Assembly: GCA_024509875.1 (NCBI GenBank)
Contig: JAMPIV010014142.1
Span: 278,501 to 342,500 of the forward strand
Origin: Oreohelix idahoensis
Taxonomy: Eukaryota; Mollusca; Gastropoda; Stylommatophora; Oreohelicidae
Direction: 5' to 3'
Length of the DNA stretch: 64,000 nt
The translations under genes were made by a program, and so were the position numbers. The notes below the pieces were generated by a model. The model was given only the letters and a program-made list of their open reading frames with translations. It was not told the DNA's origin and ran no database searches. Below, in pieces: positions 1 through 12,409 of the stretch; the stretch's first letter is position 1; each line of letters begins with the position of its first letter.

Positions 1-29
1 TATTACTTGTTGTTTCTTGTTCTTCTTTT

Positions 30-685
30 GATTTCAACTGTGCGGCGCAATGCCCTGAATGCCGCACATTATTTCAGCGAGATGTGGTGTCTACGTTGAG
101 TTGTCACCACCCTCTACCTACATTACCGGCTTTCACGGCTCACGGTGGTACCAGTTCTTTGATATTTAACAAGGGCCTGGTAAACAACATTCAGGTATCT
201 GTACTTCAAGATTCTGGATGCACCGCTGTTGGTGTACGTCAGTCCTTGGTGCACCCATCTCAGGCTACAGGGGGTTTCGTTAAGCGTGTTACGTTCGGTG
301 GTACTGTAGAAACGTTCCAAACAGCTATCGTTCATATAGATACCCCATTTTCACTGGTAGGGTTAAAGTATGTCTCCTGACCCAGCCAGTGGCGGATTTG
401 ATAGTGGGCCGTATACACGGGGCTAAAGATTGTACCCGTGAGGAAATTACAGAGTGTGAGCAGCAACATTTGCATACTGCCAAAGCAGTTACTACTAGGG
501 CGCAAGCTCAGGCGCAATTACAAAATGATACTGCTGTGGGAGACCACTTTAAGGATGATGTTGTTTACGACACTGCCATTTCTAGAGAAGCATTTATTCA
601 GTTACAAAAGAATGATCAGTCTCTACTTAAATGTTTTAACTTAGTTAGAAATGAAGACTTTGATACACATACCAGTCCACGTTAA
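30..685 (+). pseudogene. Aspartic protease remnant of LTR element
   Basis: The segment holds a retropepsin-like core with the active-site triad D-S-G (context LQDSGCTAVGV, around 205-240). A downstream part beginning near 389 (LIVGRIHGAKDC) matches the protease C-terminal half of the element at 35435-36184. The two halves are in different frames with a break near 370-390. A TAA at 683-685 then interrupts what appears to be the same frame running on into the integrase linker. Retropepsins process Gag and Pol polyproteins; this one cannot be made intact. Confidence 0.75.
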
Positions 686-1670
686 TGGTACACTCTTAAG
701 AACGACGTACTCATTCGCATGTTCAAAGATTCTTCGTCATCAGTTCGGAGACAAGTATGGTACCTAAAGACCGTAGGACCTATATTTTGCGACATGCCCA
801 TGACTCACATTGTGCTGGACACATGGGTTATTCCAGAACCAGATCCAGAGTCCTTTCTTCTTTTTTCTGGCCTGTGGTGTCTAAAGATGTCTCTTTATAC
901 TGTCGCTCATGCACTACATGCCAGGAGGTAAAATCTAACGGTCTTTGCCATATGGCACAGATACTGGCTGCGGACATTCCTTACGCCCCTTTAAGAAGAT
1001 GGCCGTTGACATTATCATTCCATTACCTGTTATGTCCGCTAGAGGATACAGGTACGTGCTCAAGTGCTTTGATATGTGCACATGTTGGCCAGCGGCTATT
1101 TCTCTGAAGAACATTACTGCCTCTGACGAAGCTGATGCTTTATGGTTAATTTTATCTCGCATTGGTTTTCCAAGAAAACTTTTATCGGATAGAGGTTTTT
1201 AGTTTGTATCTGAAGCCATGGTCAAGATGATGACCATGCTTTGCATCGATCGATCGCTTAGTAGCGTATATCACGCAATGAGCAAAGGCATGGTAGAGCG
1301 GCTAAATCGCATGCTGAAACCGCTTCTAGGCAAAGTTACGGTACAATATCCACAAGACTGGGACAGAGTTTTACCCGCCTTGCTGTTCGTGTACCGTGAG
1401 GTACCCAATGAACAGACTGGTTTTTCACCGTTTGATCTCGTCTTTGGAGCACAACTGTGTGGTTCCATGTCGTTGATGCAAGATCTGCTTACTGACTCCG
1501 AGATGACCTAGGAGACTCAGTCACCTTATGAATATGTCGTCAATTTAAGACGAAAAATCACTGATGCGTGTCAGTTAGCAACTGTTTCTTCGGAAACAGC
1601 AAAAGAACAATCGCGCCAATTTCAGAACCGCTATAGACGCCTACCAGAACTTGTTTCGGGTGATGAAGCT
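686..1670 (+). pseudogene. Integrase remnant (HHCC zinc domain and DDE core), upstream of RT
   Basis: The N-terminal HHCC zinc domain is recognisable at about 790-930 (HAHDSHCAGHMG then CTTCQEVK). The catalytic core follows, with the first Asp region near 1000-1020 degraded (frame change) and the last acidic motif near 1285-1320 (MVERLNRMLK). A stop at about 1200 and another at 1509-1511 break it. The core is followed by the conserved block PQDWDRVLPALLFVYRE. Integrase normally lies after RNase H in gypsy elements; here it precedes RT. Confidence 0.8.
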
Positions 1671-1673
1671 TTT

Positions 1674-3390
1674 GTGCTTCTCTCTAGAAAGGAAAATCGC
1701 TTATTGATTGCTTGGAGTGGTCCTCACAAAATTGTGTCGCGAATATCGGATGTTGATTATATTGTGGAAGTCCATGGAAAACATAAAATCGTTCACATCA
1801 ATATGTTAAAAGAGTTCTATACTCGTCCTAACTACCTTCAGTCCGTCTTTTATGACACTGACGAACAAACGCGTCTTTTTTCCCATTTCTCCTCTCTATT
1901 GGTCATTCAGGAAGAAGAATCTTCGTTCCCTGATGTACCTGTGCAACTCCCTGTCGTGCCGTTACAGGCTACTGAGACACGGGAAGGTGTTACTATCTGT
2001 TCGGATCTTTCATCCCACAAACAACTACAAGAATATACACTTCTTCGATCTTTCCAAGATGTACTCTCTGACGTACCAGGTCATAAGTCTGTCTTCAGTC
2101 ACGACATTATTCTGTCGGATGATAAACCTATCAGATACCGTCCTTACTTTATCCCCTACATTTTCAAGATCAAGTTGATAAGGAACTTGATGACATGATT
2201 CGACTAGGAATATTGGAACCATCCACCTCATCTTTTCCTTTCCCCATAGTGATTGTCAGAAAAAAAGATAGGAGCATTCGTCTTTGTATAGACTTTCGTA
2301 AATTAAACAACGTTACAATTTTTGACGCTGAACCTATGCCTTTATTGGAAGATTTATTGATAAAATTATCTAAGGCTGTTTTCTTCACCAAATTCGACTT
2401 GTCAAAAGGGTACTGGCAGGTTCCTCTAACGGAAAGAGCCAAGCCTTACACGGCATTCTGTACACCCCGGAGGCTATTTCAATGGAACTTCATGTGTTCG
2501 GCCTCATGAACGTTCCAGCAACTTTTGTTCGGATGATGAGAGCAATTTTCTCACACCGTTCTGATGTCATCGCATATATCGATGACACATGTCTCTTTAG
2601 TGACTCGTGGAGTGAGCACTTCTCCGGTCTATGCTCATTACTGGATACTCTCCGACTTCACAATCTAACTGCTAGACCGTCGACAATTTTCATTGGTTTC
2701 AGTGAAATTACCTTTCTAGGCTACAAGGTCGGTCATGGTTTTCTTAAGATAGAAGACTATCATGTTTCAAAAATCTTAAACTTGCCTGTGCCTCGTACTA
2801 AAAACAGGTACGAAGCCTTCTCGGCTTGATGCAACTCTATGGTCGCTTCATCCCGAACGTATTGTCTATCACATCCAATCTGTCTTGTCTGTTGAAGAAG
2901 AGTTCACCCAATTATGTACAGTGGTCGCAAGATTGCCAAGCCACTTTAGCTCAAATTAAGTTACTTTTATCTTCGTCGCCTATTTATTCTTCGCACAGAT
3001 GCCTCGTCAAAGGGTATTTCATACTCTCATTGATGCAGAACGTCAGTGGCACGCTACATCCTGTCATTTACGTGTCACGAAAACTTAACGACGCTGAATA
3101 GAAATACTCCGTCGTCGACAGAAAACTCCTGGCTCTAGTTTGGTCTATAAACAAGCTCCAAAGATATTTGATTGGTGCACACTTCGTGGTGGAGACCGAT
3201 TAACGTGCATTGTCCTTTCTCAAGCAGAAAGATCATAAAAGCACAAAATCCGCACGTTACGCATTCTCGCTCCAACTTTTTCACTTTGATGTACGAGCGA
3301 TCCGAGGATCTGAGATCGTGGTTGCCGATGTTCTATCTCGTTGCCCTCAACATGATATGGAGGAGACAGAATAATTACCTACTATATCCA
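1674..3390 (+). pseudogene. Integrase C-terminal linker, RT and RNase H remnant
   Basis: The first ~500 bases carry the integrase C-terminal block (SGPHKIVSRISDVDYIVEV). RT follows from about 2195 with RLCIDFRKLNN, TKFDLSKGYWQVPL and YIDDTCLFSDSW, the catalytic YIDD near 2575-2590. Frame breaks occur near 2190, 2490 and 2826. The RNase H part (about 2980-3370) is reduced to fragments. The domain series matches residues ~350-910 of the intact pol at 36171-38969. Confidence 0.8.
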
Positions 3391-4452
3391 TACGCATGGA
3401 TATTACGAGCCAGGACATTGCTATGTCTTATCGTACTCTGATGTACCATTTCTAATGCTCGCCGTTGCTGTTCAAGATTATACACACGATGGACATGATA
3501 CGCTTTTCCTACTTACATACGTGCCGTGTATGTCATTTTCATTTGTAGACTATATACAAGTTCGTTTAAGTCTTCGGACGTGAGGTCTGCTTATGATACC
3601 GGTTGCTTACATGAGACAACCACAAATGTGAACTTTTCGCACGTCGGGACAGTCAACGACAGTACGTTTGCTCATCTCCCGACATTAATGGATTTTTTCA
3701 CAGTATTTCGTGACCATTCGTCTAATTAACTTATGTCAGTCATTGCGATCTTCAAATCGTTTTATCAGATGTTCAAGTATTACTATGACGTTCTACTAGA
3801 CTTTACGAGTGGAAAGACTCCATGGATGCATATACGTTGTGTACATCCACAAGATTTTATAGAAGTGCATCATCACTATTTGCTACTTCGCATCGTTTAG
3901 TGACTTTATGGACATACGACGCTACTTCGTAGACGTTTCTGAAGATATTTTCATACTTTTAAAACGATGAACATTTTACTTTAGATTGTATTGCGAATTT
4001 TATGCTTGCATTTTGTTTCCATTCTTTTCTCATTTCTATTTCATAAACGATTGCGATGTTTTTTGCTTTATTTATTTATCGCCGCCTCTGTAGACAGCGA
4101 GGGACATAACTCAGTTTTTTCTATTCCTGACGTGATATGCGTTTATTTGACGTTGTAAATTTTGAACATCCTTCCCATTTGACAATTTTATTTCCAATTT
4201 GTTCATTTATATGCACTTTCATTTTTTTTTCGTTCAAGATTCGTTTAAATTTAACTATTTCGTTCCCATTTTTCCTATCGCACTACTTCTCTTTGACTTT
4301 ACTAATGACATCTATTGACACATTTGTTAATATTCCATTTTTTCTTTTGCGATTGCCTTATTGTCTTGCAACTTATTACTGCTATTAATATGTTAGTACT
4401 TGACCGATAATGATATCTCGAAAAATATCTTGGTTTTTTTTGGTTTTTTTTT

Positions 4453-4490
4453 GGGGGGGGGGGGGGGGGGGGGGGGGGGGTTGTTAAGAC
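4453..4490 (+). repeat. 38-base G homopolymer
   Basis: An uninterrupted run of 38 G follows a T-rich stretch (4433-4452) in the 3' non-coding part of the old LTR element. Such a run can form G-quadruplexes and is hard to sequence, so its exact length is uncertain. Confidence 0.9.
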
Positions 4491-4612
4491 AGTAATTAGG
4501 GCTATATTGCAAGTACTAGTTAAGCGCATCTTTTGCAAAGCGCATTTCAATTTATATTAATAATTTTTGGTTAAATACGATACTACACTAGCTTTGAACA
4601 GTGTATTTATCT

Positions 4613-4619
4613 GAGGGGA
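4613..4619 (+). promoter_or_regulatory. Candidate polypurine tract of old LTR element
   Basis: GAGGGGA directly precedes TGTCATTAATC, a plausible LTR start (TG). Polypurine tracts prime plus-strand synthesis immediately upstream of the 3' LTR. The position after a long non-coding tail fits that role. Without the 5' LTR in the window it cannot be confirmed. Confidence 0.5.
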
Positions 4620-5300
4620 TGTCATTAATCGTCCGCACGAGTTGCTATGCGACCATTGGTCGTGGCCATTTTCCATATTAACATCGTTCCCAGATGGACG
4701 TTTGTGTTTATGAGTTCCCGGTTATGGGACACGTTAATAGTAACTAATAATCGCAGGCAGTGTTTGGATTGCAGATGAACCCGTTGGCCGTTATTTATGA
4801 TTTATTAGCCACGTCAGGCAATAAGTACGTACGGTGCGTGTTAGCCACCAGTTATATGGCATTCTAATACGGGCACGGAGACATACGTTTTTGTCTGACC
4901 GCATACTTCAACTAGGGCATGTGATGCCTAGTTGCTAGTCTTAATCGGCCAAGACCAGTTTGAAGTCTATTTTTAAATATGTATACTGATCGTTAATTGT
5001 ATGAAATGCCATGTCTGTAATGTGTTGATGTCAACCGTGAAGACGTTAAAATGGGGTCAAACTTGTCGATAAGCGTCACTTGCAGTTATTGACCAGTTCT
5101 AGTGTTCTATACCACTGTTTGTATCTGTATACACTGAAGACGAACCATATCACGACATTCGTTATAGTATTATTAGTCACGTCAACTACCACAGTCTACA
5201 TCATGTCAGCGACACACAATTTGACAGTAACAGCGTCTATCACGATTCACTCTCTTAGTGAGGGATGGCGCTCTTCATATGTCGCCTGGTTGGATTTCCC
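4620..5300 (+). repeat. Probable 3' LTR of the old element (end not determined)
   Basis: The sequence begins with TG after a purine tract, contains no coding potential, and lies where the 3' LTR is expected. Its right boundary cannot be placed because the partner LTR is outside the window; the end coordinate is nominal. It has no obvious similarity to the LTRs at 31906 or 54484. Confidence 0.35.
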
Positions 5301-5459
5301 TTGATCTTATCACTTCTGGTACCCTTCTGTTGGCTAGTGCCCTTCAGTCTTGCAAGTGCCTTCTATTTAACTATACTTGTTTATTTTTTCATTCTTAGTC
5401 ACAAGCAAAACACGAGAACAACACAAACGAGCACATTAAAAACGAGATGAAACACGCTG

Positions 5460-7830
5460 AAAGAACAGTTTTAAAAAATTGCAAACAAATAATGACGCCA
5501 TTTACGTGAAGAAGATCCAGGTTTTTCAGGTGTCTTATTACATGTACTTTAAATTTTCCTCGTCGCTTTTTGCTTCAGTGATTGAAGTTCCAGAAATCTA
5601 ATGTTTGGGAGGAAATGCTGTGGCGATATCGCGGTTGACCATGATTACACGGGCGTCGTGGATCAGCATATGGTATGATTAACTGTACATTTACTATTAC
5701 AAAACCTTCTCTATAAAATTCTGCAGCCAGCAAATGACATCATCCTCTGCCATATCTATCCCCATCGAAGTTTTCATCTCTCATAGTGTCTTCTTGTATT
5801 TGCCACGTTCATAACTTTGGTTTCGCATTCAAGGATCTGTTAATGTTATATCGTTTTAGCACCCTTATTCTGTACACGTACGTACCTGTGACGGCATGTA
5901 ACTTAGAAGTTATTGGTTTTTTTTCACCCAGTTTCTTTATTTTTTTACGTCATAAAATACATTTAATTTGAACTCGATTTTCATTCATTTCCAAATGACA
6001 TGGATGACACTCAGAAAGTGGTGCAGGATATGTAAATGATACTAATAAACTTATTAGTTTTCCCGCATTATTTTAGATGTTATAGATGGTATAAGGCTTA
6101 GTACATTTTCCTTATAAGAGTCAGACTTCTGTATTTTTGTTTATGAGTGATTTCTCAATGCCGCTTCTCTCCTGTTGTCTAAATAAAGTATGGAAAGCTG
6201 ATACTTTCTTGTTGAAGCACGTATTTGTTTAAATGTTTTCTGGGTGTATTAAGCCACGTAAAGTCTTACATAACAATCAGTTAACAAGCCACCCGGTGCA
6301 CGAGAACATTCAGCCAGACAGCTGACGCACCACAAACGCCACCAACGGGCCAATTCATCGAATAGTCAACAATGACATGCAAACATTAAAACACTGGCTA
6401 CGTACCAGCTCCTCAAAGGTGGCCACGCGCTTGGGTTCCTCTTCCTTACTTTCATTTCTAGGGAGAAAAACACAATATAAGAGACTAAAGTGATGAATAA
6501 GTTCAATACGAATGAAAAGTGCAGAGTCAATTTATTTAACTTCCAGTTCTGAAAGAATCCAATTTTTATTATCACATTTTTCAAGAGTGTATGGACGCTA
6601 TTTGAAACTTAAGGAATATAACTGGAATTCAACACCCTTTATCTCCCCAGGGAGCATAGGCCGTCAACAAATACATGCCCTCCTGCTGCGATTCATCAGC
6701 TCAAGTTTCATATCTTCCTCATCACTTTAATTTCTGTCTTCAGTTCTTTCCTCCATGTGTGGTTTTTTTTTTGGTGTGTGTGTCTACCTCTGCCTTTCTT
6801 ACCCTGGCGATTCCCCCCCAAAAAAGAACTTTCTTATAATACCATCAACAGGTTTCCTCGGTGGGTCTCTATCCATCGCCAGCGTCTGCTTCTCATCTCT
6901 TATTCTCCTGGTAATGGTCTGGTTCTTGTCATTAGTTCTACATTAATGACACCTAGTCTCTCCATTTAGCTCCTTCTAAACAACACAAGCACACGTCTAT
7001 GAAAGTCTGTAGCTTTGTGGTTGTTGTTTTTGCTGTTCTCCATGTTTCAGAGACATACAACCGGACTGAGTTGACAATTGAGTTAAAGATTCTTATTTAT
7101 ATGTTAGACTTGATTTCTCTTGTTCTCTATATTTTTCCCGATGCAATGGAATCTCTTGTAATCAAATGTTCAAATCATTGACTGGTCCTCCACTTGAATT
7201 TCTATAGAAATATTTAAGGGAGATAGTATTAGAGTAGTAGATTTTTGTACATTGAAAATAATAAATATTTTTCTCTACGAAATGAGTGAAAGCTATCCAT
7301 CGTGATCTAGTAGTGATCTGTAGGAAGAATGTAATCAATATTTGTTGTGTGCGAGGTTTAAAGTGGTGAACGAATGTCTAGCTACCATATGATTAGAACG
7401 ATGAAGGTAGAAGAAAATTATTGTAAGATGACGTTGATCATTCACAAAATAAATTTTAAAAAAATGAAAAAAAAAGTTTGCGACGAGAAAGGGACAAGAG
7501 AAGAGCTATATAAAGAAGAATAATCCGTAGTGCATCAAATGTATGATATATTTCTGTGCCGATGTAAAACGGCCTCAAATGACTACGTGTTGTTGCTTTT
7601 ACCCCATGTACAAGAAATGTGAGCATGGAATAACTGGTTTGACCCCACTTGGGTTATGAGTTAAGTATACAGTGTTTTTTCTTCAGCATGTATTTCTTTC
7701 CATCATCTCTATTTGATGTTGCCAGTTGTCCGTTGTCCGTTTGAATGTATAAAGACAAATACATTAATTATCTTGTAGTGGCGCATCGTCATTTCCCAGT
7801 CTATATAGACGTAAAGAAATGGATGTCTGA
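5460..7830. other. Non-coding AT-rich DNA, nothing recognised
   Basis: Only short chance reading frames are present. There are small homopolymer runs (T and C runs near 6765-6830) and no repeat shared with the rest of the window that I can see. Confidence 0.5.
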
Positions 7831-7834
7831 CATT

Positions 7835-7990
7835 GCTCTCAGTAAGGGAAAGCAAAGACAGCGAGGAAGAGAATTGGTCACTCCACCTCATAAAGGTGAG
7901 ACACACATAGCTGGCGTCTCTGGCGCTTTATACCCCTACTGCAGTATCTGCCATGGAACTACCTAGACACTTACCTTGTTACTGAAGAGA
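7835..7990 (+). repeat. Possible SINE body fragment
   Basis: The stretch AAGGGAAAGCAAAGACAGCG followed by GAATTGGTCACTCCACCTC resembles the 3' half of the SINE at 29190-29620 (GGCAATTGGTCACCCCGCCTC). There is no tRNA-like head. It is weak similarity judged by eye. Confidence 0.3.
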
Positions 7991-8164
7991 AGTATAAAAT
8001 TACTTTCCAAGAAAATAAAACTTGGGTCATCACAGTCCTTGATGATGTTTTCTTGGAAGCAGACAGTAGATGAATAGAGAGAGGGACGTTTACACTCGCA
8101 GTTTCATTTATTTTAGTAGTCTTAAGATTGTACTCGCCCTGTCGAGTACCAGGTGGTCCCATAT

Positions 8165-8488
8165 CTTCTTCTTCTTCTTCTTCGTTCGTCTTGAAAAGGA
8201 CGGTGGTTGCGTTGTGTCTGTTTGCGCCTAAGCTGTGATATCTGCACCTTTCGGTCGACACATCCGACTTCTGCACGGCATTTTTTAAGGACCGGGTTTG
8301 CCTTCCCATTTCGATCCATGCTCGCTCAGCCAGCCTGCACTGCTGCAGACTGTTTCCAGGACCACCACGTGGAGGTGGAGCACGGTCTTGACCAGCTCTG
8401 GTTCGCTGGTCCTGACGCAGGCAGTCAAGTTATGAGTCGCTGACTGCATTCACTATTGCTGCATCTTGGGGTCCCTTTGTCGTAGTGA
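8165..8488 (-). mobile_element. Retroposon with (GAA)n tail and histone-type stem-loop, copy 1
   Basis: A 324-bp insertion lies on the minus strand and is flanked by the 9-bp direct repeat GTCCCATAT (8156-8164 and 8489-8497). Its 3' end on the minus strand is a GAA repeat preceded by a hairpin, GTCCTTTTCAAGAC, with a TTTC-type loop. It is about 80% alike by eye to 29238-29543. No tRNA-like promoter is visible, so it is either a truncated LINE 3' end or a SINE mobilised by one. Confidence 0.8.
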
Positions 8489-8509
8489 GTCCCATATGAG
8501 ACTAAGAAA

Positions 8510-8600
8510 GAACACGGACATTGATCCCCCAAACAGGCCGTAAAAGGCGACTAATATGAGTTTGCGCTTGGGGTTGGCAATTTCACCATGTAAAACAAAT
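8510..8600 (+). repeat. Short dispersed repeat shared with 49780-49870
   Basis: The stretch GTAAAAGGCGACTAATATGA and the following GGCAATTTCACC resemble 49805-49860 (ATAAGAGGCCACTAATATGA, then GGCAATCTCATC). This looks like a retroposon 3' region. Boundaries are unclear. Confidence 0.4.
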
Positions 8601-9640
8601 TACTTTCATGCAGGTTTTATTAAAGAAGGGACCAACTTCAACGGTTGCTGCATGCTGCATAAGGAACGAAAAGAGAAATTTATTGTATGCATGAATGAAT
8701 GAATAACTGAAGATTGTACTCACTCAACTTTCTCTGTAAAGTCTTGGTCCTTTTCATGAGGGTGCTGAGGACCGTTTATCCCTGCCATCTTGTAGGATTC
8801 CGACATCCGCTTCGTGGATAACCCATTCATTATTTTCACGTTCAGGTTGAAAACGCGATGGCCAAGAAATATATGAACTGAAGCAGGTGAGAATTTAGTC
8901 AAAAATGAACTTGAATCTCACTGTTCTAGTAAAGGCAATCCTGGAATTAAGTTTTCTTTCTCGATTATTGGGTAAACCTGAGTGACAGCTAAAGTTAAAG
9001 GTAACTTCTCTGTAGTCCAAATATAGGTAAAAGTGGATTATAATTAAATGTTTGTGAAATTTCAGAGAAATATAATTAAAATAAGTATATTCAATAGATT
9101 TTAAGGTTTGTCACGGTTAAAAGGATATCTCGTCCGATATTTCATCCTTCTTTAATTTAATTGCAACCAAACTGGAATAAATAAAAAATAAAAAAACACG
9201 ATATCAGGAAACGATAAAAAAATACCACAATATTGGCTATAAATTGTACGTAAAAGCCACTTGACTAAGTGTTAATGATTAATGCCAGTGCCTCCAGTGT
9301 CCGTATATAAAAAGGAGGCTCTTGTAAAACTGGTAAGGAAATAAATATATAAATTAAAAAATGAAAATGGTATGGAAGCAATGTTACTAATTAACGGCAC
9401 ACGGAAAAAAAGGAACGTTTCGGGATTCACTCTTTGTCATTTTTTTACTTGCTTATTGTTTGTACGTTTTAGTGCATCATCTGGCGTTCTTTACTTTCTC
9501 ATCTGTCTGTATTGCTCTCCTTATCTGTGTTTCTCACCCTGTTACGTGTTTGCAGTTTCTATAGTATTTTTCTGTGACCTATCTATGTTTCTTGTCTTTG
9601 CCGCCTGTTTATATCTGTGGCTGACGAAGCATTACGGGAT
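8600..9640. other. Non-coding DNA, nothing recognised
   Basis: AT-rich sequence with A-rich patches near 9180-9220 and 9340-9410. No reading frame resembles a known protein. Confidence 0.5.
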
Positions 9641-9644
9641 TTCA

Positions 9645-9800
9645 TCCCCTACTCTGCAATGATAGTCCAACAAAGGCCAAAATTTAGCGTATACAATGAG
9701 GGTCTTCAACGGTATCTACCTTTGCTCAAGATTACTCTTGGCAGAGTGGTAAAAAGAAGGATGGTGCTTCTATTTTAGGGAGTCCTAAAAGGATTTTCAG
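9645..9800 (+). repeat. Dispersed repeat, copy 1 (partner at 18880-19050)
   Basis: Blocks shared with 18880-19050 include CAAGATTACTCTTGGCAGAG and the neighbouring AAGGCCAAAA / GTGGCCAAAA and GTCTTCAA segments. Identity is about 75% over 150 bp by eye. The element type is unknown. Confidence 0.6.
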
Positions 9801-9829
9801 AAATCAAGCATATCGCTGATATCATTTAA

Positions 9830-12040
9830 GCTGTCATGAACGTATTACCTGCTGGCCCATTCTATGAGGACAAATATATATTTGCTCGTTTCTGAGCCCC
9901 TAACTGAAATATTGTTAAATATTACTGTCGTAGATTTCCGATAGGAGAATTAAGACTAGGTTTGGTCCTTTCTGAATAGGTTTGAATAGGTGATAGACTC
10001 AGTGAGAGTTAGTGAAAGGTAATAGAATTTCCACACACGTGAGATGATAGATTTTGATATAGTGGCTGTCTCTGAAAGCGAAAAGAATTCTTCTCTCTCT
10101 CACCTATCTTCTACAACAGTTGTTACAGCGTCAGACAGACTACACCAATATACATATTACGTATATTTCTATCACTCACAGGCACGCACATACACGTGAC
10201 GACAGGTAAACACACAGACGTGGGAAAACTATAACAATGTTATATATATTATCTAGAACGAGCTGACCAAACACGATTATTAAGTTCAAGAGCGATTTTA
10301 TTATCAGGAAAAATCGGCTCACAACATCAAAGAAAGTACATCAAGGAAAATACATATACACATAGTCATAAAACTTCAAGGAAATGTTGCAAGGATGATA
10401 GCCCCGTTATGGTGTTAACTCTAGGTTTAGCCCGGCCCCGTTAAGAGAACAGATGATGGCGCCCGAGTCACAGATACATAGGGTTTGAGTCTAAGAGTTT
10501 TTCTTTGTTTTATCTCGTAATTATATGCACAGAGTTTGAAAAAAAATCTGATTTAACCTAAGACAAAACACAAGAACTCTAGCCTTAGCAACAAATTATG
10601 CAGATTGAAAAAAATTAGGACAGCAACAGGGTGTCAAAGATAAAATAGTGAAAAATATCACTCAAACCAGCGTACACTCATTCATTCCGCCATGGCTTCT
10701 CATACTTGTACTCACGACTTTGCTTGCTGCCTCTTGGAACACATTGATTTTAGATTTTCACACAGACTCAAAAAATGCAGTCTTCTGCCAAGAAGTCCCC
10801 AGTTCCAAAAGACGTATTTAACTCGGAGTCTCCGGGAACGACTACTGGGTATGCAAATTTGTTCAAATGTCTGATTAAGTCACCTAACAATTATTCCAGG
10901 CGCGGGAGTTAGCAGAGCACAGTGTCAATAGCGAAGGTTTCTAAAAAATGATGAAACACGTGCGTATTCTGTCACCATTCATGAGGCTGGATTCTAGAGT
11001 TTATACGTTAGTTTAGAAAAATACACTCGACTGAGTATTAGCAGTTAAATTAAATTCATAAATAGCTACAATTGCCGTTATAAGCTAGAAATTAAATTTT
11101 TAGTCTGCTTTCCACTGAATGCTTCCCTAGAAAATATAATAGCCTACCACTTTATTTCTCTTCTGCGCTAAAGAAATAGATTAAAATGTATTAAGCGATT
11201 TAACACTTTAACACTCACAAAATCTATATATCTATCATATTAATTACCTCAACCACAGAATTACAGGTAGGCGCACAACTTAAGAATAAAAATGCTGAAA
11301 ATATTTCTGGAAGTCTAGAAGTTCGACAAATTGCCGAAACAAACTGAGATCTTCGCTAACAGCTATTCTGTTTTCGAGCGACCTATCTACTGTGGAGTCT
11401 ATGAGCGAGAATGAAATTAAAGTTTCAAACTTGGCCAATATCTTAAAATCAGACAAAGGGCCCAAACTTACTTCGCCAAGCGAAATTATCTCCCCTACTC
11501 CCAACATTTACGTCCGCTTACCGCGTGTCGTAACTGTCACCTACTGACCACGATGTACGCGTGTCAGTTTCAAATCCCAGACAGCCTGACTCCATTTCAG
11601 GGCAGTTTTCACACTACAGCTGACCATGGCCCAAGTGAGCGCCGTGTCAGTTTGGGATTTTCGAGACAAAAGTCTGGATACTGACCGGTGCAGATGTAAA
11701 GTATCACACCTCACCGGGACTTATGCCGAGAAGAAGCTCGCGCGCTCGGTGAGAATGTAGACGATTTGCTACGTCCTATGTTCAGCGAACCGACTTATCA
11801 CGCCTTCTGACGCCCTGCAGCCCTGACATCTACGTAATATCGTCCTAGCGCGATTCTCAGTTTAAGAGAAAGGAAAACAGGTAAAGTTTGCGAATTATAT
11901 GAAAATAATATTCGCAAAACGAATGGATGAAAAAATATACAGGAAAAAAAAATATATACAGAGATAATAAAAGAGAGAATTTTCGGGTGAAAGAATAGGA
12001 AGAAGTTGTAGGAAATTAAATGAATATAAACCCTACGTGA
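9830..12040. other. Non-coding DNA, nothing recognised
   Basis: No protein homology, terminal repeats or tandem arrays were seen. Short frames at 10692-10874 and 11280-11507 (minus) look like chance ORFs. Confidence 0.5.
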
Positions 12041-12043
12041 CAG

Positions 12044-12165
12044 ATGGCCGCGACCGACATCCGAAAAACATGGCTTAAGTTTTTGAACGCTGCTTGTTGA
12101 TTGGCTGGGGCATATTTGTATCTTGACATAGTGATTTAACTAAGAAGTGGGTTTACACACACGTT
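12044..12165 (-). repeat. Dispersed repeat, inverted relative to 15420-15575
   Basis: The reverse complement of this segment matches 15420-15575 through blocks such as CCCAGCCAATCAAC, AAACTTAAGCC and TTTTTCGGATGT, and through the adjoining GACATAG-GATTTAAC. The right edge coincides with the start of LINE sequence at about 12166, which suggests that the LINE truncated this copy. Confidence 0.6.
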
Positions 12166-12402
12166 TTACGACAGTGACAGACATATTAACAGAAGAGTGG
12201 AGGAATTAGTCTTATGTGGGAAAATACCAGGTAGGAGGGGAAGAGGAAGGCAGAGAAAGATGTAAGTGGAAAGTGTAAACAACTGGGCAATAAACAACAG
12301 CATGGGCAACAACAACCTCATTAGACAATCAAAAGACAGAGAAGATTGGAGTGTCATGATCGCCAATGTCTGTTTCAGACCAGGCACCTGAAGAAGAAGA
12401 AG
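12166..12402 (+). pseudogene. LINE 3'-end fragment (RT C-terminus)
   Basis: Read on the plus strand, a decayed frame contains GRRGRGRQRKM and DREDWSVMIANVCF followed by a stop and an AAG repeat (12390-12402). This is the pattern of the extreme C-terminus of a widespread LINE reverse transcriptase (RGRQRE, DR.W..MI). The same kind of ending occurs at 52365-52500 and at 54190-54483. 5' truncation is typical of LINE copies. Confidence 0.65.
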
Positions 12403-12409
12403 TCTTCTA

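Larger units (their letters stand above)
1..4619 (+). mobile_element. Decayed Gmr1-type Ty3/gypsy retrotransposon, internal region
   Basis: Remnant of an LTR retrotransposon whose gag and 5' LTR lie off the left edge. Protease, integrase, RT and RNase H remnants follow in that order, the same order as the intact element at 31906-41055, to which it is clearly related at protein level. The coding part ends near 3370. About 1.2 kb of AT-rich non-coding sequence follows, then a purine tract. Stops and frame changes every few hundred bases show it is dead. The order is seen directly; membership of the Gmr1-like group is inferred from it. Confidence 0.85.

Noticed and set aside
6512..7181. Short hydrophobic frames near 6.5-7.2 kb as small membrane proteins
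   Set aside because: T-rich DNA makes hydrophobic residues by default. There are no conserved motifs and the frames overlap each other.
8207..8443. Plus-strand frames through the retroposons at 8.2 and 29.3 kb, and their minus-strand Glu-rich frames
   Set aside because: Parallel frames arise from two copies of the same retroposon. The Glu tails are the GAA repeat. No evidence for translation was seen.
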